Below are positions 15,745 through 24,630 of a stretch of DNA of 50,145 nucleotides, one piece after another. Both the position numbers and the translations under genes were made by a program. Source of the stretch: a virus; IMG/VR virus record IMGVR_UViG_3300042564_004195, positions 1-50,145 of that record. One strand, given 5' to 3'. The notes beneath the pieces were generated by a model that saw nothing but the letters and a program-made list of their open reading frames with translations, ran no database searches and was not told where the DNA came from. Positions within the stretch are counted from its first letter, which is position 1. The number at the start of each line of letters is the position of its first letter.

Positions 15745-17612
15745 TGGAAATTCCTACACAATCAGTAAATGTTACAGAATTAGATTTTGATCAAATCAAG
15801 GCTAATCTAATAGAATATTTCAAGGCTGGAGACAGTCCGTTTAAAGACTGGGATTATGCTGGGTCTGGATTAAATATGTTGCTTGATGTGCTCTCGCATA
15901 ACACACATTACAATGCATTACTCGCGCACATGGCAGTCAATGAAAGTTTTATTGATACTGCACAGTTACGACAAAACGTGGTGTCTGCCGCAAAGTTAAT
16001 TGGATATACCCCACGCAGTTATGCCTCTGCAAAGGCACAAATAAACGTAACTGTAACGCCAAGAAATACATTATTAAATGAATATGTTTTTCCAGTGGGT
16101 TCAACTTTTTCATCAAATATAACAGACCTTTCAAAAAGTCAAACCTATAAATTTACAAATTTAAATGATATTGTCTGCACAAAAAATTCTAGTGGAGACT
16201 TGGTAGCAAATAACATTGACATATATCAAGGTACATTCATTAAAAAGAGAATTCAAATAAATTCTACACAAAGTAATAACGAATATATTATAGACGATAA
16301 AAATATTGATACAAGCACGTTAAAAGTAGCGGTATATCAAACTGGACGGTCAGAAATTAACGAAGTATATTCTTTATTTACAGATATTAATAGTGTTGAT
16401 GACACGACACCAATTTATTTCTTATACGAAAACTATAATGGCAACTATGTAATATCATTTGGTGATGGTATATTTGGCAAAAAACCAGATAACTTAAACG
16501 TTTTAGAGTTAACATATTTGGTTACTGATGGCGCTGGTGCAAACTCTTCAAATATTTTTTCATACTCTGATTTTTTTGATTCAACTCAACTAACTCGAGT
16601 TAGTTTAAATACAGTTGCACGTGCGGTTGGCGGGTCAGATCGTGAGTCTATTAGTAGTATAAAATATAATGCGCCACTTCAATATGTTTCACAAAATCGT
16701 GCAGTGACTGCTGATGACTACAAAACATTGGTGCATAGTTATTTAACAAATGTAAAATCCGTAGCTGTGTGGGGAGGCGAAGATAATGATCCACCACAAT
16801 ATGGTAAAGTTTTTATATCTGCAAAAAAATCGGATTCTTCATCAGTTTTAATGCCAAATGAAAAACAAGGATTGCTGACATATTTAAGTGATAAAAAAGT
16901 ACTCTCAATATTTCCTGAAATAGTTGATCCTGAATATGTTGATATTGTGCTTGATGTACTCTTTAAGTATAACCGTAACCTGACTACGCACACAAAAACA
17001 CAACTTGAAACAAAGGTTAAAGAAAGTATAGGCGCATTTAATAGTCAATATTTGGAATCTTTTGATGGTGTGTTTCGTCATTCATTTTTATCAAAGACTG
17101 TTGATGGAACAAGTCCTGCAATATTAAATTCACTTATACGAGTGTTTATCTCTAAAAGTTTTACGTTAGTTAGTGGGCAACCACAAAAAATAACAATAAA
17201 ATTTGGCACATCATTAACAGTTGATGATAATATTGCCATTGTAAATTCTACTGGTTGGGATTATGATGGAGTTACATATTATATTGGTGAGGAAGCACAT
17301 CCAACACTGTCTGACATACGCTTGCTGTATGTCTATTATTATGATGCCAATGATAAACCAATTATTCGTAATAAAAATGTTGGTACGCTTACACTGAGTA
17401 CAGGAGTAATGGAAATAGAACCGCTACTCGCTGACACTGACACCACAATGATAATAGACGTAATACCACTATCAAATGACCTTGCGCCTAAACGCAATCA
17501 ACTTATGCGCATTGATACAACACGCCTAAATGTTTATGGCGAAGTTGACCTAATTGCCGTTGGTGGTTCAAATCGTTCAGTGCAATATAATACATTTAGT
17601 AGAGACCGTTAA
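15744..17612 (+). CDS. 6: gp6-like baseplate wedge protein
   Basis: A 622-residue protein of the gp6 / Baseplate_J superfamily (T4 gp6 is 660), forming the inner iris ring that opens on contraction. The N-terminus has YFKAGDSPFKDWDYAGSGLN and LLDVLSHNTHYNALLAHMAV, then AQLRQNVVSAAKLIGYTPRS, all hallmarks of gp6. A central VARAVGGSDRESISSIKYNA segment and RAVTADDYKTLV are the J-type core motifs. Order gp25-gp6 as in T4. No separate promoter is seen. Confidence 0.95.
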   Translation: MEIPTQSVNVTELDFDQIKANLIEYFKAGDSPFKDWDYAGSGLNMLLDVLSHNTHYNALLAHMAVNESFIDTAQLRQNVVSAAKLIGYTPRSYASAKAQINVTVTPRNTLLNEYVFPVGSTFSSNITDLSKSQTYKFTNLNDIVCTKNSSGDLVANNIDIYQGTFIKKRIQINSTQSNNEYIIDDKNIDTSTLKVAVYQTGRSEINEVYSLFTDINSVDDTTPIYFLYENYNGNYVISFGDGIFGKKPDNLNVLELTYLVTDGAGANSSNIFSYSDFFDSTQLTRVSLNTVARAVGGSDRESISSIKYNAPLQYVSQNRAVTADDYKTLVHSYLTNVKSVAVWGGEDNDPPQYGKVFISAKKSDSSSVLMPNEKQGLLTYLSDKKVLSIFPEIVDPEYVDIVLDVLFKYNRNLTTHTKTQLETKVKESIGAFNSQYLESFDGVFRHSFLSKTVDGTSPAILNSLIRVFISKSFTLVSGQPQKITIKFGTSLTVDDNIAIVNSTGWDYDGVTYYIGEEAHPTLSDIRLLYVYYYDANDKPIIRNKNVGTLTLSTGVMEIEPLLADTDTTMIIDVIPLSNDLAPKRNQLMRIDTTRLNVYGEVDLIAVGGSNRSVQYNTFSRDR

Positions 17613-17614
17613 GT

Positions 17615-20017
17615 ATGCTTTTAAGTATAGCAAATTCGCGCCCGCGTAATATAGAATCAATACAAACCGAAAGTTTGTATCCAGATTCTTTAAAAGAGTC
17701 TGCGAGCAATCTTATCAATTTTATTGAGCGCTATTATGAGCACCTAAATCGTACTGGTTTGCCGTCAAATGAAATTGCTGCCATTACTCGCGAAAAAGAT
17801 ATTGATATTGTATCCGATAAATATCTAACCCAAATACAAAGCCTAATTGCACGCAATATTCCAAATTCTCGTGTGCTTGATAAAGTCACTCTCTATCGCG
17901 TTATTATACAATATTATCATACACGCGGTTCGGAAGACAGCATACACACATTTTTCAAACTTTTCTTTGACGAAATTGTAAGCATATTTTACCCTAAAAA
18001 TTACCTATTTGACTTGTCAGGCGGCAGCGGTCGTTGGGCCCCAATTGACATACCATCATTACGTACATCACGCACAAACCCAAATAAAAATACACTATTA
18101 GTAGTTTCTGACTATAGGATTGGACCATTTCCAAGTTCAAATCCCGGACCGTATACTGTTACGTTAAGTGCTTTTTCAGAAGATCTTTGGACTTATGGCA
18201 GAGTAGAAAAGTCATTTAATCTGCCATATATACAAAAAGTTAATGTTGCCACTGAAGGAGCAGATCCTGTTTATCGTTGGGTCTATCGCTATAAGGATGA
18301 ATTTGAGTTATACAGCACAAATGACACGCCTTGGCCAGATGAAGCAACTTGGGACGTCTTTGCGCGCAACATTGAATATACCGAAGATGATGGTACAATA
18401 GACACACAAAATATAGAGTATAGTAGGTTAACTATAACTCCCATAGTTCCATCTACAGACACAGAAGAAATACTTGATGAGTCTGGTAAAGTTTTAGTTG
18501 ATGAGTCTATTACAAACAACGAAATAATTACTGAAAAAATAATTACTCTTGGTGATGATAGTATAGACATTTCAGTTTTTGGTTTAGAGACTGAAGAGGG
18601 CACGGCAAATTATATATTAACTCAAAAAGGACTGCCTCCTGAAGACAATGGTATTGTCACAGAAGAAGCGGGCGGCTCAACATATGCAGTTAACACTTCA
18701 AATGTCGAGTATGCTCATATATTTAGCGTAACGGCAAGCCCAGAATATACATCTAAAATTGGTGACCTTATACATTCATTAGAAGATGATCCAACCCCAA
18801 CAATTTATCGCTGTGAAGACCTGGATCCAATTCTATGGAGTGTAATTCCAAGTGATGAAGATGTATGGACATATTCTGATAACAAATCATTTGCTTCTAA
18901 TCTATATAAGTTGCATGACGGTTATTATTGGCAAAATTATTCATATGAAATCAAAAGTGAGTTACCATATGATGAGTGGGGTGATGATTATTTGCGGTTT
19001 GTACACCCTTCTGGGTTAAAACTATTTAGTGCTATAATCTTTGAATTTATTGCTCGTAGTGAATGGTACGATATTATTGACTATGTCGTTCGCAAACCAC
19101 AGGAAAGTTATTCATGGCTAAATGCATATCATCCTCCAGTACTCGGCTATCATAGCCCTCGTAGTCAACCAGGTTGGTTGACAGCAAACGAAAGACTGCT
19201 AACAATTATACTTACAAGACTGCTAGATCGCAACGCGCCGGAGTCTCTAGTACGTATGGTTCAACTTGCCCTTCGCATATTTGCAATTAATGCCAATTAC
19301 AGAGACAAGGTAGTCTATGAAGACTATCAACGTTGGATAAAATTCTTTGATCCAAACGAACTAGTCTCTGGCTTTTCACACAAGACTATTGCTCAGGCAA
19401 GTGCGCCATACACACCAAATGCTGATCGACTGTTTAGTAATATATCAAGTTTTATAACATTTAAAGTACTCGATCTTTCATACTATCCATGGTTTTATAG
19501 TGAATTAATTCAACTTGACCCAACATATGAAGACACGGACCCAGAATATGATGAAGCAGTCGTCGAATCTTTTGATATAACTATGGAAACCTATATGAAT
19601 AGTACTCTTGAAGACAAAGAGGCATTGATATATAGATATCCATTTGAAAGTCAAGATGATAATACATTTATAACTGAAAACGAAGAAAGTGTGTTTAAGA
19701 CCGAGGGACAAACACATATACAATCCGCGTCAATCACGTCAAATAAGTCTACGCTGATTGCAGGACAATCTATACGATTCTATATTAACACTGCATTTAT
19801 ACGAGACAATACAGAATTATATTATACTGTAGACGGAAATAATATTTTATCAACTGGTGGAAGTTTTGTAGTTAAAAACAATTCTGGATATTTTAGATTT
19901 ATACCAATTTTAGACACAAATCCTGAATTACCTGTTACATTTACAATTTCAATACGACGTGGTAACAATGATGGTCCAATATTAGTTACAAGTGCAGCAA
20001 TAACAATAACAATATAA
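17615..20017 (+). CDS. Large baseplate protein of marine T4-like type
   Basis: An 800-residue protein directly after gp6, at the place where T4 has gp7. The N-terminal 150 residues show a pattern I associate with marine T4-like phages: NLINFIERYYEHLNRTGLPS, REKDIDIVSDKYLTQIQSLI, IPNSRVLDKVTLYRVIIQYY, RGSEDSIHTFFKLFFDEIVS and a FYPK...DLSGGSGRW segment. The middle is acidic and beta-rich, with HDGYYWQNYSYEIKSELPYD (about 433-452). Residues about 700-800 form an Ig-like domain (ITSNKSTLIAGQSIRFYINT, then GGSFVVKNNSGYF), similar to the domains of the gene at 43858. It is probably a wedge component; equivalence to gp7 is by position only. Confidence 0.7.
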   Translation: MLLSIANSRPRNIESIQTESLYPDSLKESASNLINFIERYYEHLNRTGLPSNEIAAITREKDIDIVSDKYLTQIQSLIARNIPNSRVLDKVTLYRVIIQYYHTRGSEDSIHTFFKLFFDEIVSIFYPKNYLFDLSGGSGRWAPIDIPSLRTSRTNPNKNTLLVVSDYRIGPFPSSNPGPYTVTLSAFSEDLWTYGRVEKSFNLPYIQKVNVATEGADPVYRWVYRYKDEFELYSTNDTPWPDEATWDVFARNIEYTEDDGTIDTQNIEYSRLTITPIVPSTDTEEILDESGKVLVDESITNNEIITEKIITLGDDSIDISVFGLETEEGTANYILTQKGLPPEDNGIVTEEAGGSTYAVNTSNVEYAHIFSVTASPEYTSKIGDLIHSLEDDPTPTIYRCEDLDPILWSVIPSDEDVWTYSDNKSFASNLYKLHDGYYWQNYSYEIKSELPYDEWGDDYLRFVHPSGLKLFSAIIFEFIARSEWYDIIDYVVRKPQESYSWLNAYHPPVLGYHSPRSQPGWLTANERLLTIILTRLLDRNAPESLVRMVQLALRIFAINANYRDKVVYEDYQRWIKFFDPNELVSGFSHKTIAQASAPYTPNADRLFSNISSFITFKVLDLSYYPWFYSELIQLDPTYEDTDPEYDEAVVESFDITMETYMNSTLEDKEALIYRYPFESQDDNTFITENEESVFKTEGQTHIQSASITSNKSTLIAGQSIRFYINTAFIRDNTELYYTVDGNNILSTGGSFVVKNNSGYFRFIPILDTNPELPVTFTISIRRGNNDGPILVTSAAITITI

Positions 20018-20020
20018 ATA
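20013..20020 (+). promoter_or_regulatory. TATAAATA late promoter element (20027 gene)
   Basis: Exact consensus across the stop codon of the preceding gene, 6 nt before the ATG at 20027. Confidence 0.6.
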
Positions 20021-20026
20021 ATAGAT

Positions 20027-21061
20027 ATGCCAGATATTAAATTTTCACAATTAGAAGTTGTAACTGCGGCGGCAGCAAATGATTCTGTACCAATTATTGA
20101 CGCCTCTAACCCACTTATGTCAGAAAATGGCAGTAATGCAATTATATCTATAGGTGATCTTGCAGATTCATTGTTTGACGGACTTAGTGATGGTGCATTG
20201 AGCAGTGCCAAGATTCAAACAAACCCCACATTTACTGGTAATGTCACACTGCCAGCCACTACGACTATTGGCAGTGTGACTGGTACTGAAATAAGCTTTT
20301 TGTCAGGATTGAGAGATAATATACAATCTCAACTTGATGGTTTTACTTTTGGCGGTCTAACTAGTACAGAAATAGGTTACCTCAGTGGAATAACGTCTAG
20401 CGTTCAAACACAGTTAAACTCTAAAGCGCCCCGTGAGTCTCCTACATTCACTGGAACGGTGTCTGGTATTACCGCCACTATGGTTGGGCTCAGCAATGTA
20501 GACAATACAAGTGATGCAAGCAAACCTGTTTCAACTGCAACGCAAACAGCATTAAACTTAAAAGCGAACCTCGCAAGTCCAACATTTACTGGAACTGTAG
20601 CTGGTATTACAGCAACTATGGTAGGACTGGGCGCTGTCACAAATGAAAGCAAGGGCACGATGTTTAGCAGTCCTACCTTTACAGGGACTCCGCTATCAAC
20701 GACGGCGAGCGCTGGCACAAATACCACACAAATTGCTACGACAGCCTTTGTGCAATCTGAAATAATTAATAGTTATAACAACATATTAGAAATATCCACA
20801 TCTACGCTGACTCTTAGCAGCACTCATTATAATAAATATGTGCGTCTTTCAAATGCGGGCGCTATAACTATTACACTACCTGTTTTATCGTCAGCTCCAG
20901 TAGGAACTACAATTACATTTAGACGCAACACTGGAGCAGGTTCATTGACGCTAACTGCAGCAAATGGTGTTACAGTTAATAATAATGATGCCGCAACTGT
21001 GCTTGCTGGTGAAGTGTGTGCGATAAAAAATATAAGTAGCAATACTTGGGACTTTATTTGA
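20027..21061 (+). CDS. Tail fibre protein with GLxNVDNTSD repeats
   Basis: A 344-residue fibre protein. The N-terminus (MPDIKFSQLEVVTAAAANDS) is shared in form with the fibres at 21982 and 23305 (K-I-S-Q-L / K-I-T-D-L) and is probably the attachment domain. The shaft consists of repeats of PTFTGTVxGITATMVGL and NVDNTSDAxKPVSTATQTAL with a TSTEIGYLSGITSSVQTQL unit. The C-terminal 100 residues (STHYNKYVRLSNAGAITITL...NTGAGSLTLTAAN) form a small beta domain often found at fibre tips. The next gene starts 2 bp after its stop, so the FGE-like lectin is probably displayed on or next to this fibre. Confidence 0.8.
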   Translation: MPDIKFSQLEVVTAAAANDSVPIIDASNPLMSENGSNAIISIGDLADSLFDGLSDGALSSAKIQTNPTFTGNVTLPATTTIGSVTGTEISFLSGLRDNIQSQLDGFTFGGLTSTEIGYLSGITSSVQTQLNSKAPRESPTFTGTVSGITATMVGLSNVDNTSDASKPVSTATQTALNLKANLASPTFTGTVAGITATMVGLGAVTNESKGTMFSSPTFTGTPLSTTASAGTNTTQIATTAFVQSEIINSYNNILEISTSTLTLSSTHYNKYVRLSNAGAITITLPVLSSAPVGTTITFRRNTGAGSLTLTAANGVTVNNNDAATVLAGEVCAIKNISSNTWDFI

Positions 21062-21062
21062 T

Positions 21063-21962
21063 ATGTTATTTTCTGCAATTAAAAGAAAGCGCCGTCGACG
21101 TAATAACGGAGGTAATGGAGGAGCAAATGCGTGGGCTTTCATTCCACAGGGGGCCTTCACGATGGGGGACTCGTTGGATGGCATGCTTAATGCTCCAATC
21201 CGCACAGTGACCTTGGATGCTTTCTATATGGGCAAATATGAAGTGACTAAGGCTGAGTGGGACGAGGTGCGCACTTGGGGCTTGAACAATGGTTACACAG
21301 ATCTCGCTGCAGGCAGCGGCAAGGCCAACAACCATCCCGTGCAGTCGATTACTTGGTACCAGATGGTGAAGTGGTGCAATGCCCGTAGCGAGAAGGAGGG
21401 GCTCACGCCCGTGTATTATACCAACGACGCGCAGACCACGATCTATAAAACTGGTAATGTAGATGTGACTAATGCGCAAGTAAATTGGAGTGTGAATGGC
21501 TACCGTCTGCCGACAGAGGCAGAATGGGAAAAGGCGGCGCGTGGAGGCTTGAGTGGTAAGCGTTTTCCTTGGGGCGACACGATCAGCCACAGCCAAGCGA
21601 ATTATTATGCAAACAGTAGCTACAGCTACGACTCCAGCGGCTCAGTGAACAATTTCCATCCGACCTATTCGACAGGATCGATCTACACTTCGCCCATTGG
21701 AGCCTTTGCCGCCAATGGCTACGGCTTGTATGACATGGCAGGAAATGTATCGGAGTGGTGTTGGGATTGGATTGGGGCATACGCGACAGGCAGTCAGACC
21801 AATCCACGTGGACCTACTTCAGGTACAATTCGTGTATTACGTGGCGGTAGTTGGACGTCTAATGATGGTCCTAATTACAGTCGTGTTGCAGTACGTACGG
21901 CTGGCGGTCCCATTGTTACGAATACTGACATAGGATTTAGAGTTGTCCGCAACACAATATAA
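21063..21962 (+). CDS. FGE/SUMF1-like C-type lectin-fold adhesin
   Basis: A 299-residue protein. After a basic start (KRKRRRR, then GGNGG), residues 25-299 match the formylglycine-generating-enzyme-like (FGE-sulfatase) family: FIPQGAFTMGD, YMGKYEVTKAEWDEV, NHPVQSITWYQMVKWCNARS, GYRLPTEAEWEKAARGG, RFPWGD, NGYGLYDMAGNVSEWCWDW, RVLRGGSW (257-264) and IGFRVV. The Cys pair that makes true FGE catalytic in the GGS(Y/W) segment is absent, so it is likely a non-enzymatic C-type lectin-fold binding protein, a receptor-binding tip. Base composition from about 21120 to 21770 is clearly richer in G+C than its neighbours and the wording is close to verrucomicrobial homologues as I recall them, indicating recent transfer. 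The last about 45 codons return to AT-rich composition and occupy the place of the variable region in retroelement-diversified lectins. Confidence 0.85.
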   Translation: MLFSAIKRKRRRRNNGGNGGANAWAFIPQGAFTMGDSLDGMLNAPIRTVTLDAFYMGKYEVTKAEWDEVRTWGLNNGYTDLAAGSGKANNHPVQSITWYQMVKWCNARSEKEGLTPVYYTNDAQTTIYKTGNVDVTNAQVNWSVNGYRLPTEAEWEKAARGGLSGKRFPWGDTISHSQANYYANSSYSYDSSGSVNNFHPTYSTGSIYTSPIGAFAANGYGLYDMAGNVSEWCWDWIGAYATGSQTNPRGPTSGTIRVLRGGSWTSNDGPNYSRVAVRTAGGPIVTNTDIGFRVVRNTI

Positions 21963-21967
21963 TTCTA

Positions 21968-21975
21968 TATAAATA
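21968..21975 (+). promoter_or_regulatory. TATAAATA late promoter element (21982 gene)
   Basis: Exact consensus, 6 nt before the ATG at 21982, after the lectin stop. Confidence 0.65.
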
Positions 21976-21981
21976 TCGTAT

Positions 21982-23292
21982 ATGGCTACCATAAAAATTT
22001 CACAGTTAAGCGAACTAACAGCTGACACAGATGTAACGTCAAATGACCTCTTACAAATAATTAATATTGAGCAGACTTCGTCGACATATCCAACTGGTAC
22101 AAATCGTAAGATTAAAGCAAGCACACTTGCAAATGGACTCTCTCGTCTGACTACAACAATACCACAAGTTATACAAGATGAGCTTGCTAAAAAAGTATCA
22201 CTTGAAAACTTTAATAGTGCCGGTTTAAAAATTGCAATTCCAGTTGTTGCTGCATCTACTGGAAATTTTACACTATCAAACATAACTCCATCGTCTAGTA
22301 TGGATGGAGTGACCCTTGCATCTGGCAATCGTGTACTCCTAAAAGATCAAAACGCACCTGCTCAAAATGGAATCTATGTAGTTCAGACAACAGGGTCCCC
22401 GACACGTGCAACTGATTTTGACACTCTGCTAGAAATTAATGATGGTTATGTACTTGTAAATGGTGGCAATACTCTTAAAGGTAGTTCATGGGTCGTAACA
22501 AGTGATGTTGCTGTAGTTGGCAATGATCCAATAGTCTTTACCCAATTTTCTTCTGCAGTAAGTGGACTATCAAAGTCAGCAGTTGGCCTGGGCAATGTTG
22601 ATAATACGAGCGATGCTGATAAACCAGTATCAACAGCGACTGCGACTGCATTAAACCTTAAAGCAAATATTTTAAATCCAAATTTCTCTGGAACAGTAGG
22701 CGGCATTACAAAGAGCATGGTTGGCCTGGGCAATGTAGACAATACGAGTGACTCTAACAAACCAGTGAGTTTACTGCAGCAACAAGCATTGGACCAAAAG
22801 GCCAATCTTGCAAGCCCAAATTTCTCTGGAAATGTAGCACTACCAAGCACAACTACTGTTGGTGGCACTACAATTAGCTTTGTTCCAGCGGGAGCAGTTA
22901 TGGCTTTTGCAATGAACTCTGCACCAACTGGTTGGCTTGTATGTAACGGTCAGGCAGTTAAGCGAGCAGGGGTTTCTGGTTATCCAGCACTTTTTGAAGC
23001 TATTGACACAACATATGGTGCAGGAGATAATAGTACAACCTTCAATCTTCCAGACCTACGCGGTTATTTTGTAAGAGGATTTGGAACTGCTGCTGGATCT
23101 GGCGCATTTGGAGCAAAACAAGAGGATGATTTCAAGGCTCACACGCACCCTGTTAATAACATCGTATTAGTTGGTGGTTATCAAGGAAGCGGTGGTGGAC
23201 TCGTTGGAAGAGGTTCTGCAAATTCTGACAGCACAGGAGGTACAGAAACCCGCCCCAAAAACATTGCAATGCTGTATTGCATAAAATTCTAA
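21982..23292 (+). CDS. Tail fibre with phage collar domain
   Basis: A 436-residue fibre. The N-terminus MATIKISQLSELTADTDVTS plus NDLLQIINIEQTSS resembles that of the next gene. Residues about 85-185 (GLKIAIPVVAASTGNFTLSN, RVLLKDQNAPAQNGIYVVQT) form a repeat-type domain common in phage fibres. Then follow NVDNTSDADKPVSTATATAL and a second similar repeat. The C-terminal about 140 residues are a tail collar domain: PAGAVMAFAMNSAPTGWLVC, NLPDLRGYFVRGFG, KAHTHP and RPKNIAMLYCIKF. The AHTHP histidines would coordinate metal in a trimeric tip as in T4 gp12. It is likely a receptor-binding fibre. Confidence 0.85.
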   Translation: MATIKISQLSELTADTDVTSNDLLQIINIEQTSSTYPTGTNRKIKASTLANGLSRLTTTIPQVIQDELAKKVSLENFNSAGLKIAIPVVAASTGNFTLSNITPSSSMDGVTLASGNRVLLKDQNAPAQNGIYVVQTTGSPTRATDFDTLLEINDGYVLVNGGNTLKGSSWVVTSDVAVVGNDPIVFTQFSSAVSGLSKSAVGLGNVDNTSDADKPVSTATATALNLKANILNPNFSGTVGGITKSMVGLGNVDNTSDSNKPVSLLQQQALDQKANLASPNFSGNVALPSTTTVGGTTISFVPAGAVMAFAMNSAPTGWLVCNGQAVKRAGVSGYPALFEAIDTTYGAGDNSTTFNLPDLRGYFVRGFGTAAGSGAFGAKQEDDFKAHTHPVNNIVLVGGYQGSGGGLVGRGSANSDSTGGTETRPKNIAMLYCIKF

Positions 23293-23298
23293 TAAATA
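23291..23298 (+). promoter_or_regulatory. AATAAATA late-type element (23305 gene)
   Basis: AATAAATA overlaps the upstream stop codon and ends 6 nt before the ATG at 23305, the same spacing as the exact TATAAATA sites. Confidence 0.5.
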
Positions 23299-23304
23299 TA
23301 AAAT

Positions 23305-24534
23305 ATGCCAGTTAAAATTACAGACCTAGATACATCAACGACTATTACGAGTAATGATCTCATTCAAATCATTGATGTTGATGATCTAACAATGAGTCCT
23401 GCAGGGACAAATAGAAAGATTACTGCGTCTAATGCAGCAAATCAACTAGCAAATTTGATTTCGAGTGTGCCACCTGTAATGGTAACTGCCTTATCAACAA
23501 AGGCAAATCTTAATTCTCCTACATTTGATGGAAATGTGGTGCTACCAACCACAACCTCTATAGGACCGGTTAATAGTGCTGAAATAGGACGTCTAAGTGG
23601 AGTTACTAGTGGTATTCAAGGACAGTTGGATCTTAAGGCAAACCTTGCAAATCCAACCTTTACTGGAACAGTAGGTGGCATTACAAAGAGCATGATTGGG
23701 CTCAGCAATGTTAATAATACGAGTGATGCTGATAAACCGGTATCTACGGCGACACAGACCGCATTAAACCTTAAGGCAAACCTTGCAAGCCCAAATTTCT
23801 CTGGTAACGTGGTGTTACCTGATACAACCTCTATAGGATCTGTTACTAGTGCTGAAATAGGACGTCTAAGTGGTGTTACTAGTGGTATTCAAAGCCAACT
23901 AAATGGCAAACAAGCAACAATAACAGGAGCTGCAACTACTATTGATACTGAAAACTTGACGGCATCGAGAGTATTGGTGTCAGACTCTGATGGTAAAGTA
24001 TCAGCGTTATCACAGTCGGCACCTGTATTTGTGCCAGCAAACTATAGTACGCTTTCAAATAGTAATAGTTTTTTAATAGGTTATTCTGCTAACGGAACAT
24101 TAAGTACAGATCCTTGGTGGTCAGGCATACAGACAGTAACAGTTCCAAATTGCCCAACAAATACTGTTGGTGTACTTCTCCAAGCTATTGTAAATTGCAA
24201 CACATTTGCAAATAATGAAATACGCGCAAACTATTATAAGTCGAGTGAACAAAATAGTGCAGTTGTACCATCTACGAGTACAACTGCACAGAATATTACA
24301 CAAGCGCAATACAACGCTATTAATACATCATTTACTAGAATTTCATTAGATTCTATGGGTACATCTACAGGAGGATTTGAAGCAGAAGGCAGTGCGACAT
24401 TCCCATTGTATATAGATGAAACTAACCAACAATTCAAATATTTTTTAACTGATAATAAAGCTTCAACCGCTCCAACATCTACACCAGAATATAGTACAAA
24501 TATTAGGCTATTAGGCTATTACGTAAAAATATAA
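23305..24534 (+). CDS. Tail fibre with GLxNVxNTSD repeats
   Basis: A 409-residue fibre sharing its N-terminal attachment-like domain (ITDLDTSTTITSNDLIQIID) with the preceding fibre. The shaft has two S-A-E-I-G-R-L-S-G-V-T-S-G-I-Q units and one GITKSMIGLSNVNNTSDADK repeat. Residues from about 245 form a different C-terminal beta domain (SAPVFVPANYSTLSNSNSF ... RLLGYYVKI) with no recognised family; this is the probable receptor-binding tip. It ends the first fibre cluster; a 96-bp AT-rich gap follows. Confidence 0.75.
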   Translation: MPVKITDLDTSTTITSNDLIQIIDVDDLTMSPAGTNRKITASNAANQLANLISSVPPVMVTALSTKANLNSPTFDGNVVLPTTTSIGPVNSAEIGRLSGVTSGIQGQLDLKANLANPTFTGTVGGITKSMIGLSNVNNTSDADKPVSTATQTALNLKANLASPNFSGNVVLPDTTSIGSVTSAEIGRLSGVTSGIQSQLNGKQATITGAATTIDTENLTASRVLVSDSDGKVSALSQSAPVFVPANYSTLSNSNSFLIGYSANGTLSTDPWWSGIQTVTVPNCPTNTVGVLLQAIVNCNTFANNEIRANYYKSSEQNSAVVPSTSTTAQNITQAQYNAINTSFTRISLDSMGTSTGGFEAEGSATFPLYIDETNQQFKYFLTDNKASTAPTSTPEYSTNIRLLGYYVKI

Positions 24535-24604
24535 AAATATTCATTTACTACTAGCAACTAATAAATTACATCCAACAACTCGCTTTAAATAATTAAAATT
24601 TTGT

Positions 24605-24612
24605 TATAAATA
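24605..24612 (+). promoter_or_regulatory. TATAAATA late promoter element before gp8
   Basis: Exact consensus in the 96-bp intergenic gap 24535-24630, 18 nt before the gp8 ATG. It is the only exact site that leaves room for a short leader, and nothing else is visible in the gap. Confidence 0.65.
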
Positions 24613-24630
24613 CATTAAATAAAAATATAT

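Noticed and set aside
21066-21596. Minus-strand open frame of 176 codons opposite the FGE-like lectin
   Set aside because: It arises from the higher G+C of the plus-strand gene, which lowers stop frequency; no motif or start signal.
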